A stretch of 64,000 nucleotides of DNA, taken from positions 30,862-94,861 of the forward strand of contig DASQZT010000039.1 in NCBI GenBank assembly GCA_035638575.1. Direction: 5' to 3'. A program made the translations under genes and the position numbers. Source of the DNA: DASQZT01 sp035638575 (GTDB lineage Bacteria; Acidobacteriota; Terriglobia; Bryobacterales; Bryobacteraceae). The notes beneath the pieces are model-generated. The model had not been told where the DNA came from, ran no database searches, and saw nothing but the letters and a program-made list of their open reading frames with translations. Of this stretch, positions 27,939-38,216 are shown one piece after another; the stretch's first letter is position 1, and every line of letters starts with the position of its first letter.

Positions 27939-27969
27939 GTTACCGAGCCGCGACCGTAAGGGAGCGGTT
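27939..27969. repeat. Short REP-like repeat directly after the UroD-family stop codon
   Basis: An imperfect palindrome with outer arms ACCG and CGGT around a GC-rich centre containing ACCGTAAGGGAGCGG, starting five bases after the stop. Its translation in one frame, LPYGRGSV, is a string I recall from many over-annotated small ORFs in this phylum, suggesting a widespread dispersed repeat. It marks the left edge of the low-GC island. Confidence 0.55.
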
Positions 27970-28001
27970 CTTCAGCGGGGTGCGACCGGTGTCGTAGCAA
28001 A

Positions 28002-28328
28002 CTACTCGACGCCAAACCCAGCCGTAAAGCACACCCGCACCGACTCCCAGTCCGAATCGGAGAGTCTTCCGATCAACCGGACCTCGCGCTGGGGTAGAGT
28101 GACCGGAAACAGCCTGAAGAACGACGCCGCATGCAGACCCGCTTGCTTCCAATCACGCAACGCACAATCGGTCGGAGCCAACGGCTTCGGAGCTTGTGTC
28201 GTCATCAGGCCGACCAGCACGTCGGGCCTGTGTCGATGGTAGTCTTCCGTTGAGAGCACCACTGCGGGACGAGTCTTGGTAACCTGCGCGCCGGGAAACG
28301 CCCAAATGACAACGTCTCCGGGTTTCAA
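28002..28328 (-). CDS. MazF/PemK-type toxin endoribonuclease
   Basis: 108 residues from a TTG start that overlaps the antitoxin stop by 4 bp (TTGA). MKPGDVVIWAFPG followed by KTRPAVVLSTEDYHR, a Thr-rich strand (VLVGLMTTQAP) and a basic C-terminal half match the PemK/MazF fold, in which the opening GDVV strand and TRPAVVLS strand frame the RNA-binding groove. Such toxins cleave mRNA at short sequence motifs when the antitoxin is degraded. Placement downstream of a small acidic partner is standard. It lies at the left end of the island that follows the UroD-family gene. Confidence 0.8.
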   Translation of the reverse strand: MKPGDVVIWAFPGAQVTKTRPAVVLSTEDYHRHRPDVLVGLMTTQAPKPLAPTDCALRDWKQAGLHAASFFRLFPVTLPQREVRLIGRLSDSDWESVRVCFTAGFGVE

Positions 28329-28540
28329 CGGTCCTTCCGTTCCTGATCTTCGAAGCGCCGCACAGCGGACGCGGTCGCTTCAGCGAGATCCTCGTCAGTC
28401 CAGGAATCGGACCACTGGATCGGGCGCCCGCTCGCGAGATCAGCAAGTGGACGAGCCCAATTCAGGACCTTCCCAACTTTTTCCGGCGGGAGTGCCCGGA
28501 CGGCACGGATTCGCAATTCTTCCTGTGCGCTGAGCACCAT
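28325..28540 (-). CDS. Putative antitoxin of the MazF-type toxin
   Basis: 71 residues from ATG 28538-28540 (MVLSAQEELRIRAVRAL). The protein is predicted helical and acidic at its C-terminal half (WSDSWTDEDLAEATASAVRRFEDQER). It resembles the C-terminal toxin-wrapping tails of type II antitoxins rather than a clear MazE swapped-hairpin. Assignment rests mainly on position: it precedes the MazF-type toxin and overlaps its start by 4 bp. Confidence 0.7.
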   Translation of the reverse strand: MVLSAQEELRIRAVRALPPEKVGKVLNWARPLADLASGRPIQWSDSWTDEDLAEATASAVRRFEDQERKDR

Positions 28541-29036
28541 ATTCCTATTCTATCCTCACCGAATTACCGCGAATGCCGATATGGGAGCCAGGCGTTCGTC
28601 CTCAAGTCCATCCGGTGAACTGGAGTCCGGAAAAGCTGGACGCCGGAAAAGCTGGACGCCGGAAAAGCTCCGGAACATCACCCGGCGATTCGCCTCTGAC
28701 TTTACAGACTACCCACTTAACGGCCAAGCGCTTCAACGGCCGGCCTGACTCCGTCAACGGCGTTTCACGGGAGCGACCCGCCAGCACTGGCACTCCGGGC
28801 GGGATGGTGGCTTGCGTGACTAATGTCTTTTCGCGACCCTTCAGCCGGGTTTTTCTTGGGCTCCTGGTTCGGTGGAGTGCGAGACCGCCGGGCCGTGCCC
28901 TCGATCAACTTGCGGGTCTGAGTTCATTACGCACCGAACGCGCCCCAGCCTCAAGCTTTTTCGCCATTGCGAACCTGCGGGTGCTTTCCCTTCGATGTAT
29001 ATTGAGGATGACCGCTCGAAGCTGCGGCCAACACAT
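28541..29036. other. Non-coding spacer at the start of the defence gene, with a 16-bp tandem repeat
   Basis: Lies between the divergent antitoxin and NACHT genes. It contains 2.6 copies of a 16-bp unit (GGAAAAGCTGGACGCC) at 28629-28670. Open frames through it lack ribosome-binding sites and coding character. It should contain the promoters of both flanking genes, but I see no convincing -35/-10 pair. Confidence 0.5.
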
Positions 29037-32000
29037 ATGGACTACCCACTAGAGAACCTTGGCCCTGAGCACTTTCAGGAATTCTGTCAGGCGCTCCTGT
29101 TACGAGAGCACCCCAATGTCCAGTGTTTCCCTGTTGCGCAACCCGACGGCGGACGCGACGCAATTTCCTACATTTCTGAGCAGAGCGCGGGCAAATTCGT
29201 CATCTTTCAAGTCAAGTACTCCAGAAGGCCTTTGGCAGAGGCCGATCCACACAAGTGGTTGCTCGCGATAATGGATGAGGAACTTCCGAAAGTTAAGAAG
29301 TTGGTGCCGCGCGGAGCCATACAGTTCTACCTGATCACCAACATCAAAGGCACTTCCCACCTCGATGTCGGATCGATGGACCAACTTAGCGACCGCTTCC
29401 GTGGTGAGCTTTCCATCCCATTCATGTGTTGGTGGCGTGATGACATCAACCGGCGCCTTGACAACGCCTGGGCGGTCAAGTGGGTCTACCCTGAGCTCAT
29501 GACCGGTCCGGACTTTCTTCGGGCCGTAATCGAATCAGGGCTGTCCGAGCATCATGAGCGAAGGGAAGGCGCGATTCGGGCATTTCTCGCCCAGCAGTAC
29601 AGCACTGATGAACAGGTCCGCTTCAAGCAAGTCGAACTCCAGAATCATCTGATCGACTTGTTCGTGGATGTCCCCGTGGTATTTCGCGAGCTTGGGTCCG
29701 ACTATCGGCAAGCCAGGCTATTCCAGGGAATCGTTGGGAATATTCTCCACCGCACCCTCGACCCTGATGACGCTCAGGCAACGATGTATCAGCATGACTA
29801 CCGACACTATGGCGAGGCGCCAGTCGGATCAGCAGCCCTGTTGCTGGACGCACAGTTTCAGGCTAGATTGCCCCACATTGTCTTGGAAGGCGCACCAGGG
29901 CAGGGTAAATCGACGATAACGCAGTATGTTTGCCAAGTGCATCGGATGAGGCTGCTGAAGGATGCCGAGGCCCTAGGGAAGCTTCCTCTTGAGTACCGAG
30001 ACGTGCCTCCCCGCTTGCCGATTAGAATAGATCTTCGAGATTTTGCCACGTGGCTAGGCAGGCAAGATCCCTTCGGTGGCGATGAGAAGAAGGAGCCTCC
30101 CGCTGGGTGGCGTAAGTCCATCGAGTCCTTCATTGCCGCTCTCATTGGATTCCATTCTGGCGGTACGAATTTTACGACTGACGATCTTTTGGCAGTGTTC
30201 CGAATCAGTTCAGTCCTTATCGTGTTAGACGGATTGGATGAGGTCGCCGACATCAACCGACGCCACGAGGTAGTTGAGGAGATCATGAAGGGTATTCAAC
30301 GGTTGGAGGCTAACGCGGCGTCGCTTCAGACCGTAGTCACCAGCCGTCCGGCGGCGTTCGCAAATTCCCCTGGCATGCCGCCAGATAGATACCCTTACTT
30401 TCAGCTCGCCTCCTTGACGCAGTCTCTGATCAACCAATACGCGGACAAATGGCTTCGAGGTCGACGGATTGACGGCAAAGAGGCATCCGACTTCAAGAAG
30501 ACGCTCAGAGACAAACTCGAATACCCGCACCTTCGCGATCTCGCCCGAAATCCGATGCAGCTGACGATTTTGCTGAGCCTAATTCTCACCCGAGGGAGTT
30601 CTCTCCCCGACAAAAGGACAGCGCTCTATGACAACTATGTTGATCTATTCTTCAACCGAGAATCAGAAAAGAGCCCTGTAGTCCGCGAGCATCGCGACCT
30701 TTTGATAGACATTCACAGGTACCTTGCGTGGGTGCTCCAATCTGAGGCTGAGCAAGGAGACGCTCGCGGAAGTATCTCACAGGATCGTTTGCAGCAGACT
30801 CTAGCGAGTTATCTCGCCCGAGAGGAACAGCCAACAACCCTTGCAACGGAATTGTTCACGGGAATGGTCGAGCGAGTCGTGTTTTTGGTTTCTCGAGTCG
30901 AGGGTACGTTTGAGTTTGAGGTACAGCCCTTACGTGAATACTTCGCGGGTCGCTTTTTGTATGAAACCGCTCCGTACTCGCCGCCTGGAAAAGAACAACG
31001 TGGAACGAAGCCAGATCGATTTGACGCTCTCGCTCGAAACTTCTACTGGACGAACGTCACACGGTTCTACGCGGGGTGCTTCAGTAAGGGTGAGCTACCA
31101 GCGCTTGTAGAGCGCTTGGAAGAGCTAGCGAACGATGAAGGATTTAAGACGACTACGCATCCTAGAATGCTTGCTTGTACGTTATTGGCAGACTGGGTAT
31201 TTTCGCAGAATCCCAAGTCAGTCGCAAAGGTAGTGAAGCTAGTGCTTGACGGCATCGGCCTACGGTACCTATTAGCCTCTGGGTCGCACCCACGTCGGCA
31301 TCGAACGTCTTGGAACCCGATTACACTGCCGCCCAAGTGCGGTCGAGAGGAACTAGTTAAAAGGGCATTCGACATCCTTGCAAGCGCTCCTCCGGCCGAC
31401 TACGGATTTGAAATTGTCGAGCTGCTCAGAGCCAACGTTATATCAGTAGACGAATCCATATCGGCGTGGCGGGAACGTGCGAGTTCGGTGATGCCGCCTC
31501 GGTGGCTAGAGTATGGTCTGAGGCTCGGAGTCCTATCTCGGCTTGCTTTGAGCGAGATTGCCGACCTTGTAGAGAGGCCGGATTGCTCAGAAGAGTCTAT
31601 GGATCTCCTCTATCGGGCTAGGCGGCTCGATTATCTGGAGCGGGACGAGAGGACTTTTGAGCTGTCCGTGGCCGCTATTTTGGCGCGGGAAATGCGTCCA
31701 CATCACCAGCGGCGTATGGAATCGGCCCTCGACGCGTTGAGCCACGCGCTTGATCTTACCCGGTACGCAACAGCGTTTTCGGATCGGGTGCCAGTCGCCT
31801 TGTCAAAGGTGCTAGCCCAGCAGAACGTACCGGAGCACCTGCACTGGGGGCCAGAACTCGCGACAAACACCGAACTGTACCTGAGCCACAGAAAGTGCGT
31901 TGAAGTTGCTGCTCTCGCACAGGAGGAGTCTGAGAAAACCGCTGCCGAGTGGGCAACGGAAATCTCACCGTGGGAGCGGATTGTGGAGGCCGGTCGGGCC

Positions 32001-32846
32001 GAGTGGGGTGATCGTTGGGCTTTCTTCTCCTTGGCAAATCTAGCCGCCGGCATCAAATCAAGTTCGGAGCGGTGTGGGGATTCCCCGGATCTACTGGATC
32101 GCTCTAGGAGTCTCTGTCGCAGAACCAGACATGCTCGGTTGAAGTCTGGTTCAAAGCTGTGGTGGAAAGGGCAGTTCAGCGCGGCCCGTACTCCAGAAGA
32201 TCGCATGATAGTCTCCTTGGTGGCAATGACATGGGCGACCCCGGAGACCCTAGCGGCAGTACATGAGAGTCTGAACGACACGTTGGTGCGGTTGGACGAC
32301 CAGCAGTGGCATCAAGTATTCACCTCTACCAGACTATCGATCAGTCTTGCCCATCTTCGAAAAGAAGATGTCATGACATCGTTCGATGCTAAAGCACTCA
32401 CTGGAAGCCTATCCGCTCGAACAGTTGTAGCTTTGGCGAGTCGCGCGGTCCCCGAGACGGCACACCAGCTACATCAACGTTTTTTCGCGGATCAGGTCGA
32501 CAACGATCCCGCCATTCTGGAGTTCGTTCAAAGTGAAGCGCTTGACGTCGAGAGATTTGGCACCGGAGACTGGGAGCCGGATCTGCAGCGAATTCAGCGC
32601 TGCTACGAATCGGGAGCACTCGAGCCCTACAGGCTAGCCCTCCGCCGCAGACGAGCTGGCATCATGCGCTTAGCAATCGCGAAGGCAATTGCTGGCGAAC
32701 CAGCAATGTACCCCAGCTACCTGGTCAGCCTTGCGGACGAGAGTTGCACCCGTAGCGTGGCGCGGCGGGCGAAGGCCGTTGCAGATATTGCGATACGGGA
32801 AGGCTGGTTCGGGGAGCCTGTGCCTCTAAGACTTTTCGAATCTTGA
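29037..32846 (+). CDS. Mrr-like nuclease/NACHT (STAND) NTPase, probable antiphage defence protein
   Basis: 1269 residues if started at ATG 29037 (MDYPLENLGPEHFQEF), where the Mrr-type domain normally begins; ATG 28995 is possible and an open frame reaches GTG 28872. Residues 1 to about 110 form a restriction-endonuclease-like domain with Glu15, the PDGGRDA motif (Asp41) and the QxK motif Gln58-Val-Lys60. The NACHT domain follows with Walker A GAPGQGKST at 285-293, Walker B VLIVLDGLDEV (Asp398), an arginine in VTSRPAAF and the NPMQLTILL helix. The remaining 600 or so residues look alpha-helical and match nothing I recognise; they would be the sensor. Nuclease-NACHT fusions of this plan are Avs/bNACHT-type defence proteins. 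Base composition is clearly more AT-rich than its neighbours, pointing to transfer. Confidence 0.8.
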   Translation: MDYPLENLGPEHFQEFCQALLLREHPNVQCFPVAQPDGGRDAISYISEQSAGKFVIFQVKYSRRPLAEADPHKWLLAIMDEELPKVKKLVPRGAIQFYLITNIKGTSHLDVGSMDQLSDRFRGELSIPFMCWWRDDINRRLDNAWAVKWVYPELMTGPDFLRAVIESGLSEHHERREGAIRAFLAQQYSTDEQVRFKQVELQNHLIDLFVDVPVVFRELGSDYRQARLFQGIVGNILHRTLDPDDAQATMYQHDYRHYGEAPVGSAALLLDAQFQARLPHIVLEGAPGQGKSTITQYVCQVHRMRLLKDAEALGKLPLEYRDVPPRLPIRIDLRDFATWLGRQDPFGGDEKKEPPAGWRKSIESFIAALIGFHSGGTNFTTDDLLAVFRISSVLIVLDGLDEVADINRRHEVVEEIMKGIQRLEANAASLQTVVTSRPAAFANSPGMPPDRYPYFQLASLTQSLINQYADKWLRGRRIDGKEASDFKKTLRDKLEYPHLRDLARNPMQLTILLSLILTRGSSLPDKRTALYDNYVDLFFNRESEKSPVVREHRDLLIDIHRYLAWVLQSEAEQGDARGSISQDRLQQTLASYLAREEQPTTLATELFTGMVERVVFLVSRVEGTFEFEVQPLREYFAGRFLYETAPYSPPGKEQRGTKPDRFDALARNFYWTNVTRFYAGCFSKGELPALVERLEELANDEGFKTTTHPRMLACTLLADWVFSQNPKSVAKVVKLVLDGIGLRYLLASGSHPRRHRTSWNPITLPPKCGREELVKRAFDILASAPPADYGFEIVELLRANVISVDESISAWRERASSVMPPRWLEYGLRLGVLSRLALSEIADLVERPDCSEESMDLLYRARRLDYLERDERTFELSVAAILAREMRPHHQRRMESALDALSHALDLTRYATAFSDRVPVALSKVLAQQNVPEHLHWGPELATNTELYLSHRKCVEVAALAQEESEKTAAEWATEISPWERIVEAGRAEWGDRWAFFSLANLAAGIKSSSERCGDSPDLLDRSRSLCRRTRHARLKSGSKLWWKGQFSAARTPEDRMIVSLVAMTWATPETLAAVHESLNDTLVRLDDQQWHQVFTSTRLSISLAHLRKEDVMTSFDAKALTGSLSARTVVALASRAVPETAHQLHQRFFADQVDNDPAILEFVQSEALDVERFGTGDWEPDLQRIQRCYESGALEPYRLALRRRRAGIMRLAIAKAIAGEPAMYPSYLVSLADESCTRSVARRAKAVADIAIREGWFGEPVPLRLFES

Positions 32847-32967
32847 TGCGTACCTCGTTTCTCGCTCCGAAACAGATCGGACCGGTCCTCATAAACGCCC
32901 TAGGCTCTTGGAGAAGAGGCCTGGTGGGAGCCAGCGGCGACATAGATCCCGTGAAGTCCCGGTCACT

Positions 32968-33027
32968 TCATCTGCGCAAACACCCGATGATGTCTTCCAG
33001 GCGGCGGGCGGGTTTGTCAGAAGGCAC
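32968..33027 (-). pseudogene. Truncated HEPN toxin (HepT/DUF86) remnant
   Basis: Starting at a GTG within the last codons of the MntA-type gene, the frame reads VPSDKPARRLEDIIGCLRR and then stops. The PSDKPARRLEDII start is what HepT/DUF86 HEPN proteins begin with; the remaining ~100 residues, including the RX4-6H active site, are absent. The overlap with the antitoxin gene is typical of mntA-hepT pairs. Confidence 0.6.
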
Positions 33028-33322
33028 GGGCGCGGTCTCGGTCGATCTCTATTTGAAGACGTTTCTTGCGCACCGGCTCTTCGATGACATCCACTTTGCA
33101 TCCCAGTATTCCGGACAGACGCCCTTCGAGTTCGCTCAAGCGCCGGAGATAATCGAGACCTGGCGCCGAGAAATTCTCGCCGAGCCGCACCGCCACATCG
33201 ACATCGTGCGCGGGATCCTCCCGGCGTGCGACCGAGCCGAACACAGACACGCTCAACACGCCAGCCGTGCGGAGTTCCTGTTCCTGGGCCTTCAAAGCGG
33301 CTATGACACGGTCGCGTTCCAT
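33017..33322 (-). CDS. MntA-type minimal nucleotidyltransferase antitoxin, orphaned
   Basis: 101 residues from ATG 33322 (a TTG six codons upstream is less likely). The nucleotidyltransferase motif FGSVARREDPAHDVDVAV carries GS, then DxD with Asp-Val-Asp, as in MNT proteins that AMPylate the HEPN toxin HepT. LGCKVDVIEEP provides the third strand. The cognate toxin downstream is reduced to a 19-codon stump, so this antitoxin appears to have lost its target. It lies at the right end of the low-GC island and is transcribed against the NACHT gene. Confidence 0.8.
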   Translation of the reverse strand: MERDRVIAALKAQEQELRTAGVLSVSVFGSVARREDPAHDVDVAVRLGENFSAPGLDYLRRLSELEGRLSGILGCKVDVIEEPVRKKRLQIEIDRDRARAF

Positions 33323-33401
33323 GGACCCAATTTTGCACAACTCCCGACTGCATGCAACCGCTCGTAGCTGTCCTCCGGCGTCCTGGTATTATTCAGGCGT
33401 C

Positions 33402-33515
33402 CTTCTCGCGCGGCGGCGGCTACGTCTTCAATCCGGTGCACAACATCTACGCCGGCACGCCCGTCCGCAACATCGTGGCCCGTTTGAAGCGCTCGGCGAG
33501 TTCCGCGTCGCCTGA
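33402..33515 (+). pseudogene. Remnant 3' end of a second UroD-family gene
   Basis: The segment matches 27820-27934, the last 115 bases of the intact UroD-family gene, at nearly every position. It encodes FSRGGGYVFNPVHNIYAGTPVRNIVA, then a one-base deletion shifts the frame before EALGEFR and the stop at 33513-33515. Most differences from the intact gene fall in third codon positions (CAT/CAC, GCG/GCC, GTG/GTC, AAT/AAC). This indicates descent from a formerly functional homologue rather than a recent duplicate. Nothing upstream of 33402 resembles the rest of the gene. Confidence 0.8.
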
Positions 33516-33517
33516 TG

Positions 33518-33547
33518 GTGGCGCAGCCACTCCTGGCTGCCGCGTCC
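33518..33547. repeat. REP-like element, hairpin I only (copy 3)
   Basis: GCAGCCA-CTCC-TGGCTGC at 33523-33540 with the flanking GTGGC and CGCGTCC, almost identical to the copy at 21542. The second hairpin is absent or degenerate. It begins two bases after the stop of the UroD remnant. Confidence 0.75.
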
Positions 33548-34075
33548 CGACCGCTTCCCTTCAGGCGACTTTCAGTCGCAAGCCAACCCGCCGGCTTTCA
33601 ACCGGCAGTCGGTTAGCGTCCCCGATCCCTTTGATTCTGAATGGCTTACTTCACCGCCTCACTGCGGCCGCACTCCCTCGAAATCCCGGTCACAAGACTT
33701 CGAACTTTTTTCAATTCCCTCTAATCCCATGATCCTGCACCACTTATTCCATTGCACCCGATCCGCCGCACCCGTCCTCCGGGACACCTCGGGCGGATAA
33801 TAGGGTTGAGAGGGAAGTGCGGAACCTGATGCAGAACGAATCCAGCCCGAAGAGGCTCCGGCGCCTCGCCGGCTTACCCCCGCCCAAAGCCCCTCGCAGC
33901 GGACCAGATGCGTCACCCAACATCCGAGCCATCCTCGCAACCAACAGAAACAAAGCATCTTAGTGAGAGCCGAATGGATTCCCCCACTCTCCATGCGATT
34001 CGTCACCCGATGCGTCACCCACCAGCCACAGCTTTTTCAACGCACATTTTCCTCCAAAATACATGCTCATGATAC
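33548..34075. other. Intergenic stretch without a supportable gene
   Basis: Holds small hairpins such as GCCGGCTTTCAACCGGC (about 33580-33597) and two copies of GATGCGTCACCCA (about 33907 and 34009). Open frames on the minus strand show no recognisable domain or ribosome-binding site. It probably represents the decayed right flank of the island and the upstream region of hsp20. Confidence 0.5.
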
Positions 34076-34104
34076 TTGACAATATTACGCGCATATTTTA
34101 TGAT
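34076..34104 (+). promoter_or_regulatory. Consensus sigma-70 promoter of hsp20
   Basis: TTGACA (34076-34081), a 17-bp spacer and TATGAT (34099-34104) form a near-perfect housekeeping promoter 62 bp before the hsp20 start. The spacer carries an AT-rich interrupted inverted repeat (AATAT, seven bases, ATATT), a possible operator for a heat-shock repressor. No CIRCE element is seen. Confidence 0.8.
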
Positions 34105-34166
34105 TGCAATTGGGTGAGGTCGCCAGCCGGCCTCCACCAACTTTCACTATGAGGAGTTCAATCAAC

Positions 34167-34589
34167 ATGTCTCTCAGCCATTTCGATCCTTTAGCCAATC
34201 TCCGTGTCTTCGAAGACGCCTTCACGCGGTTGCTCTCCGAGCCGCAGTCAAACCGTCCGTGGTCTCCCGCTGTCGATATCTTCGAGACCGAGGAGGATCT
34301 GGTCCTGAAGGCCGACCTCCCGGACGTGGACCTGAAGGACATCGATGTCCGCGTCGAGAACCAGACGCTCACCATCTCCGGCGAACGCAAGTTCGAAAAG
34401 AACGAATCCGGCAAGGGCTATCACCGCATTGAGCGCAGCTACGGCACCTTCATGCGCAGCTTCGCCGTGCCCAATTCCTTCGACACCGAAAAGGTCGGCG
34501 CAGCGTTCAACAACGGCGTGCTCACCGTCACGCTTCCCAAGAAGGAAGCCGCCAAGCCGCGCCAGGTCAAAGTCGAAGTCAAGGCCTAA
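34167..34589 (+). CDS. Small heat-shock protein, Hsp20/alpha-crystallin family
   Basis: 140 residues from ATG 34167, with GAGGAG at 34151-34156. A short N-terminal arm (MSLSHFDPLANLRVFEDAF) precedes the alpha-crystallin domain (about residues 35-130: SPAVDIFETEEDLVLKADLPDVDLKDIDV to FNNGVLTVTLPKK). The GVLTVTLPK motif is intact. Such proteins bind unfolding clients as oligomers and hand them to ClpB/DnaK; clpB follows 148 bp downstream, consistent with a shared stress role. Own promoter upstream and terminator downstream suggest it is mainly monocistronic. Confidence 0.95.
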   Translation: MSLSHFDPLANLRVFEDAFTRLLSEPQSNRPWSPAVDIFETEEDLVLKADLPDVDLKDIDVRVENQTLTISGERKFEKNESGKGYHRIERSYGTFMRSFAVPNSFDTEKVGAAFNNGVLTVTLPKKEAAKPRQVKVEVKA

Positions 34590-34612
34590 CGCATCTAATA
34601 ACTAGTTTGTGG

Positions 34613-34654
34613 GGCAGGCTTCAGCCTGCCACGCCCGCTTGCGGGCGCGTTTTT
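34613..34654 (+). terminator. Double hairpin with T-run after hsp20
   Basis: The first hairpin is GGCAGGCT/AGCCTGCC (34613-34630). The second is CGCCCGC-TT-GCGGGCG (34632-34647), followed by CG and TTTTT (34650-34654), a typical Rho-independent terminator. Confidence 0.8.
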
Positions 34655-34696
34655 CACGTCGGCAGGGGTCAACCGCCCCCCGACAGCTATCTTGAC

Positions 34697-34716
34697 GGGC
34701 CGGGCCTTCCCGGCCC
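34697..34716. other. Perfect hairpin in the clpB leader
   Basis: GGGCCGGG-CCTT-CCCGGCCC, 8-bp perfect stem, 21 bp before the clpB ATG and followed by AAAGTTTATTT. It could act in mRNA stability or attenuation, or be another dispersed repeat. No function shown. Confidence 0.5.
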
Positions 34717-34737
34717 AAAGTTTATTTAGGGGTCCCC

Positions 34738-37373
<2,636 letters not shown>

Positions 37374-37377
<4 letters not shown>

Positions 37378-38216
37378 ACACCGTCAAAACCGTGGTCCTT
37401 CTCGGCCTGCTGAGCGCCCTGCTCGTCCTGGGCGGCGGCGCCATAGCAGGCCGGAACGGCCTCTACATGGGCCTGGCCTTCGCGGTCGTCGCCAACTTCG
37501 CCAGCTATTTCTTCTCCGACAAGATCGCGCTCTCCATGTACTCCGCGGCGCCCGTCACCGAGACCGAAAATCCCGAGGCGTACCGCCGCGTGGCGCCTAT
37601 CGTGCGGGGCCTCTGCCAGCGGATGGGCCTTCCCATGCCCAAGCTGTACCTGATTCCCGAGCAGTCGCCCAACGCCTTCGCCACCGGCCGCAACCCTTCG
37701 CACGCCTCGGTGGCCTTCACCTCCGGCATCCTCACGATCATGAACGACAACGAGATCGAAGGCGTGGTGGCTCACGAGCTGGGCCACGTGCTGCACCGCG
37801 ACATCCTCATCAGCTCCGTAGCCGCCACCATCGCCGCCGCCATCACCATGGTGGCCCGCATGGCCATGTGGTTCGGCCCGTCGGGCGACGACGACGAGCG
37901 CGGCGGAAACATGGTCGCCGCCATCGCCATGATGATCCTCGCGCCGTTTGCCGCGCTCCTCATCCAGATGGCCATCTCGCGCTCGCGCGAGTACGACGCC
38001 GACGCCGCTTCCGCCAAGTACGTCGGCTCGCCCTACCCGCTGATCAACGGCCTCAAGGAGCTGGACGGCTGGTCCAAGCGCATCCCCATGGAGGCCACTC
38101 CCTCCACCGCGCACCTGTTCATCATCAAGCCCTTTGTCGCCGGGGGCATCGGCCGGCTGTTCTCCACCCATCCCCCCACCGAGGAACGCATCCGCCGCCT
38201 GCAGGCCATGCGATGA
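37374..38216 (+). CDS. htpX: Membrane-bound zinc metalloprotease HtpX (M48)
   Basis: 280 residues; its ATG overlaps the clpB stop (ATGA). Two N-terminal membrane helices (about 5-48) precede the zinc site HELGH at 134-138. Two more hydrophobic segments follow, then the third ligand Glu in SREYDADAASAKYVG. HtpX degrades misfolded membrane proteins in the cytoplasmic membrane and is heat/envelope-stress induced in other bacteria, which suits co-transcription with clpB. Ends with HPPTEERIRRLQAM. Confidence 0.95.

Noticed and set aside
28872..29036. N-terminal extension of the NACHT protein from GTG 28872
   Set aside because: Extension has no domain similarity and no ribosome-binding site; Mrr-type domains begin at the ATG at 29037, although ATG 28995 cannot be excluded.
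28573..29052. A 159-codon plus-strand frame before the NACHT gene
   Set aside because: No ribosome-binding site, no domain, overlaps the tandem repeat and the NACHT start.
33659..34018. A 119-codon minus-strand frame upstream of hsp20
   Set aside because: Low-complexity Trp/Cys/Arg-rich translation, no domain or start signal; region looks like decayed intergenic DNA.
34590..34737. CIRCE or other heat-shock operator before clpB
   Set aside because: No TTAGCACTC-N9-GAGTGCTAA-like inverted repeat; only a GC hairpin and the hsp20 terminator.
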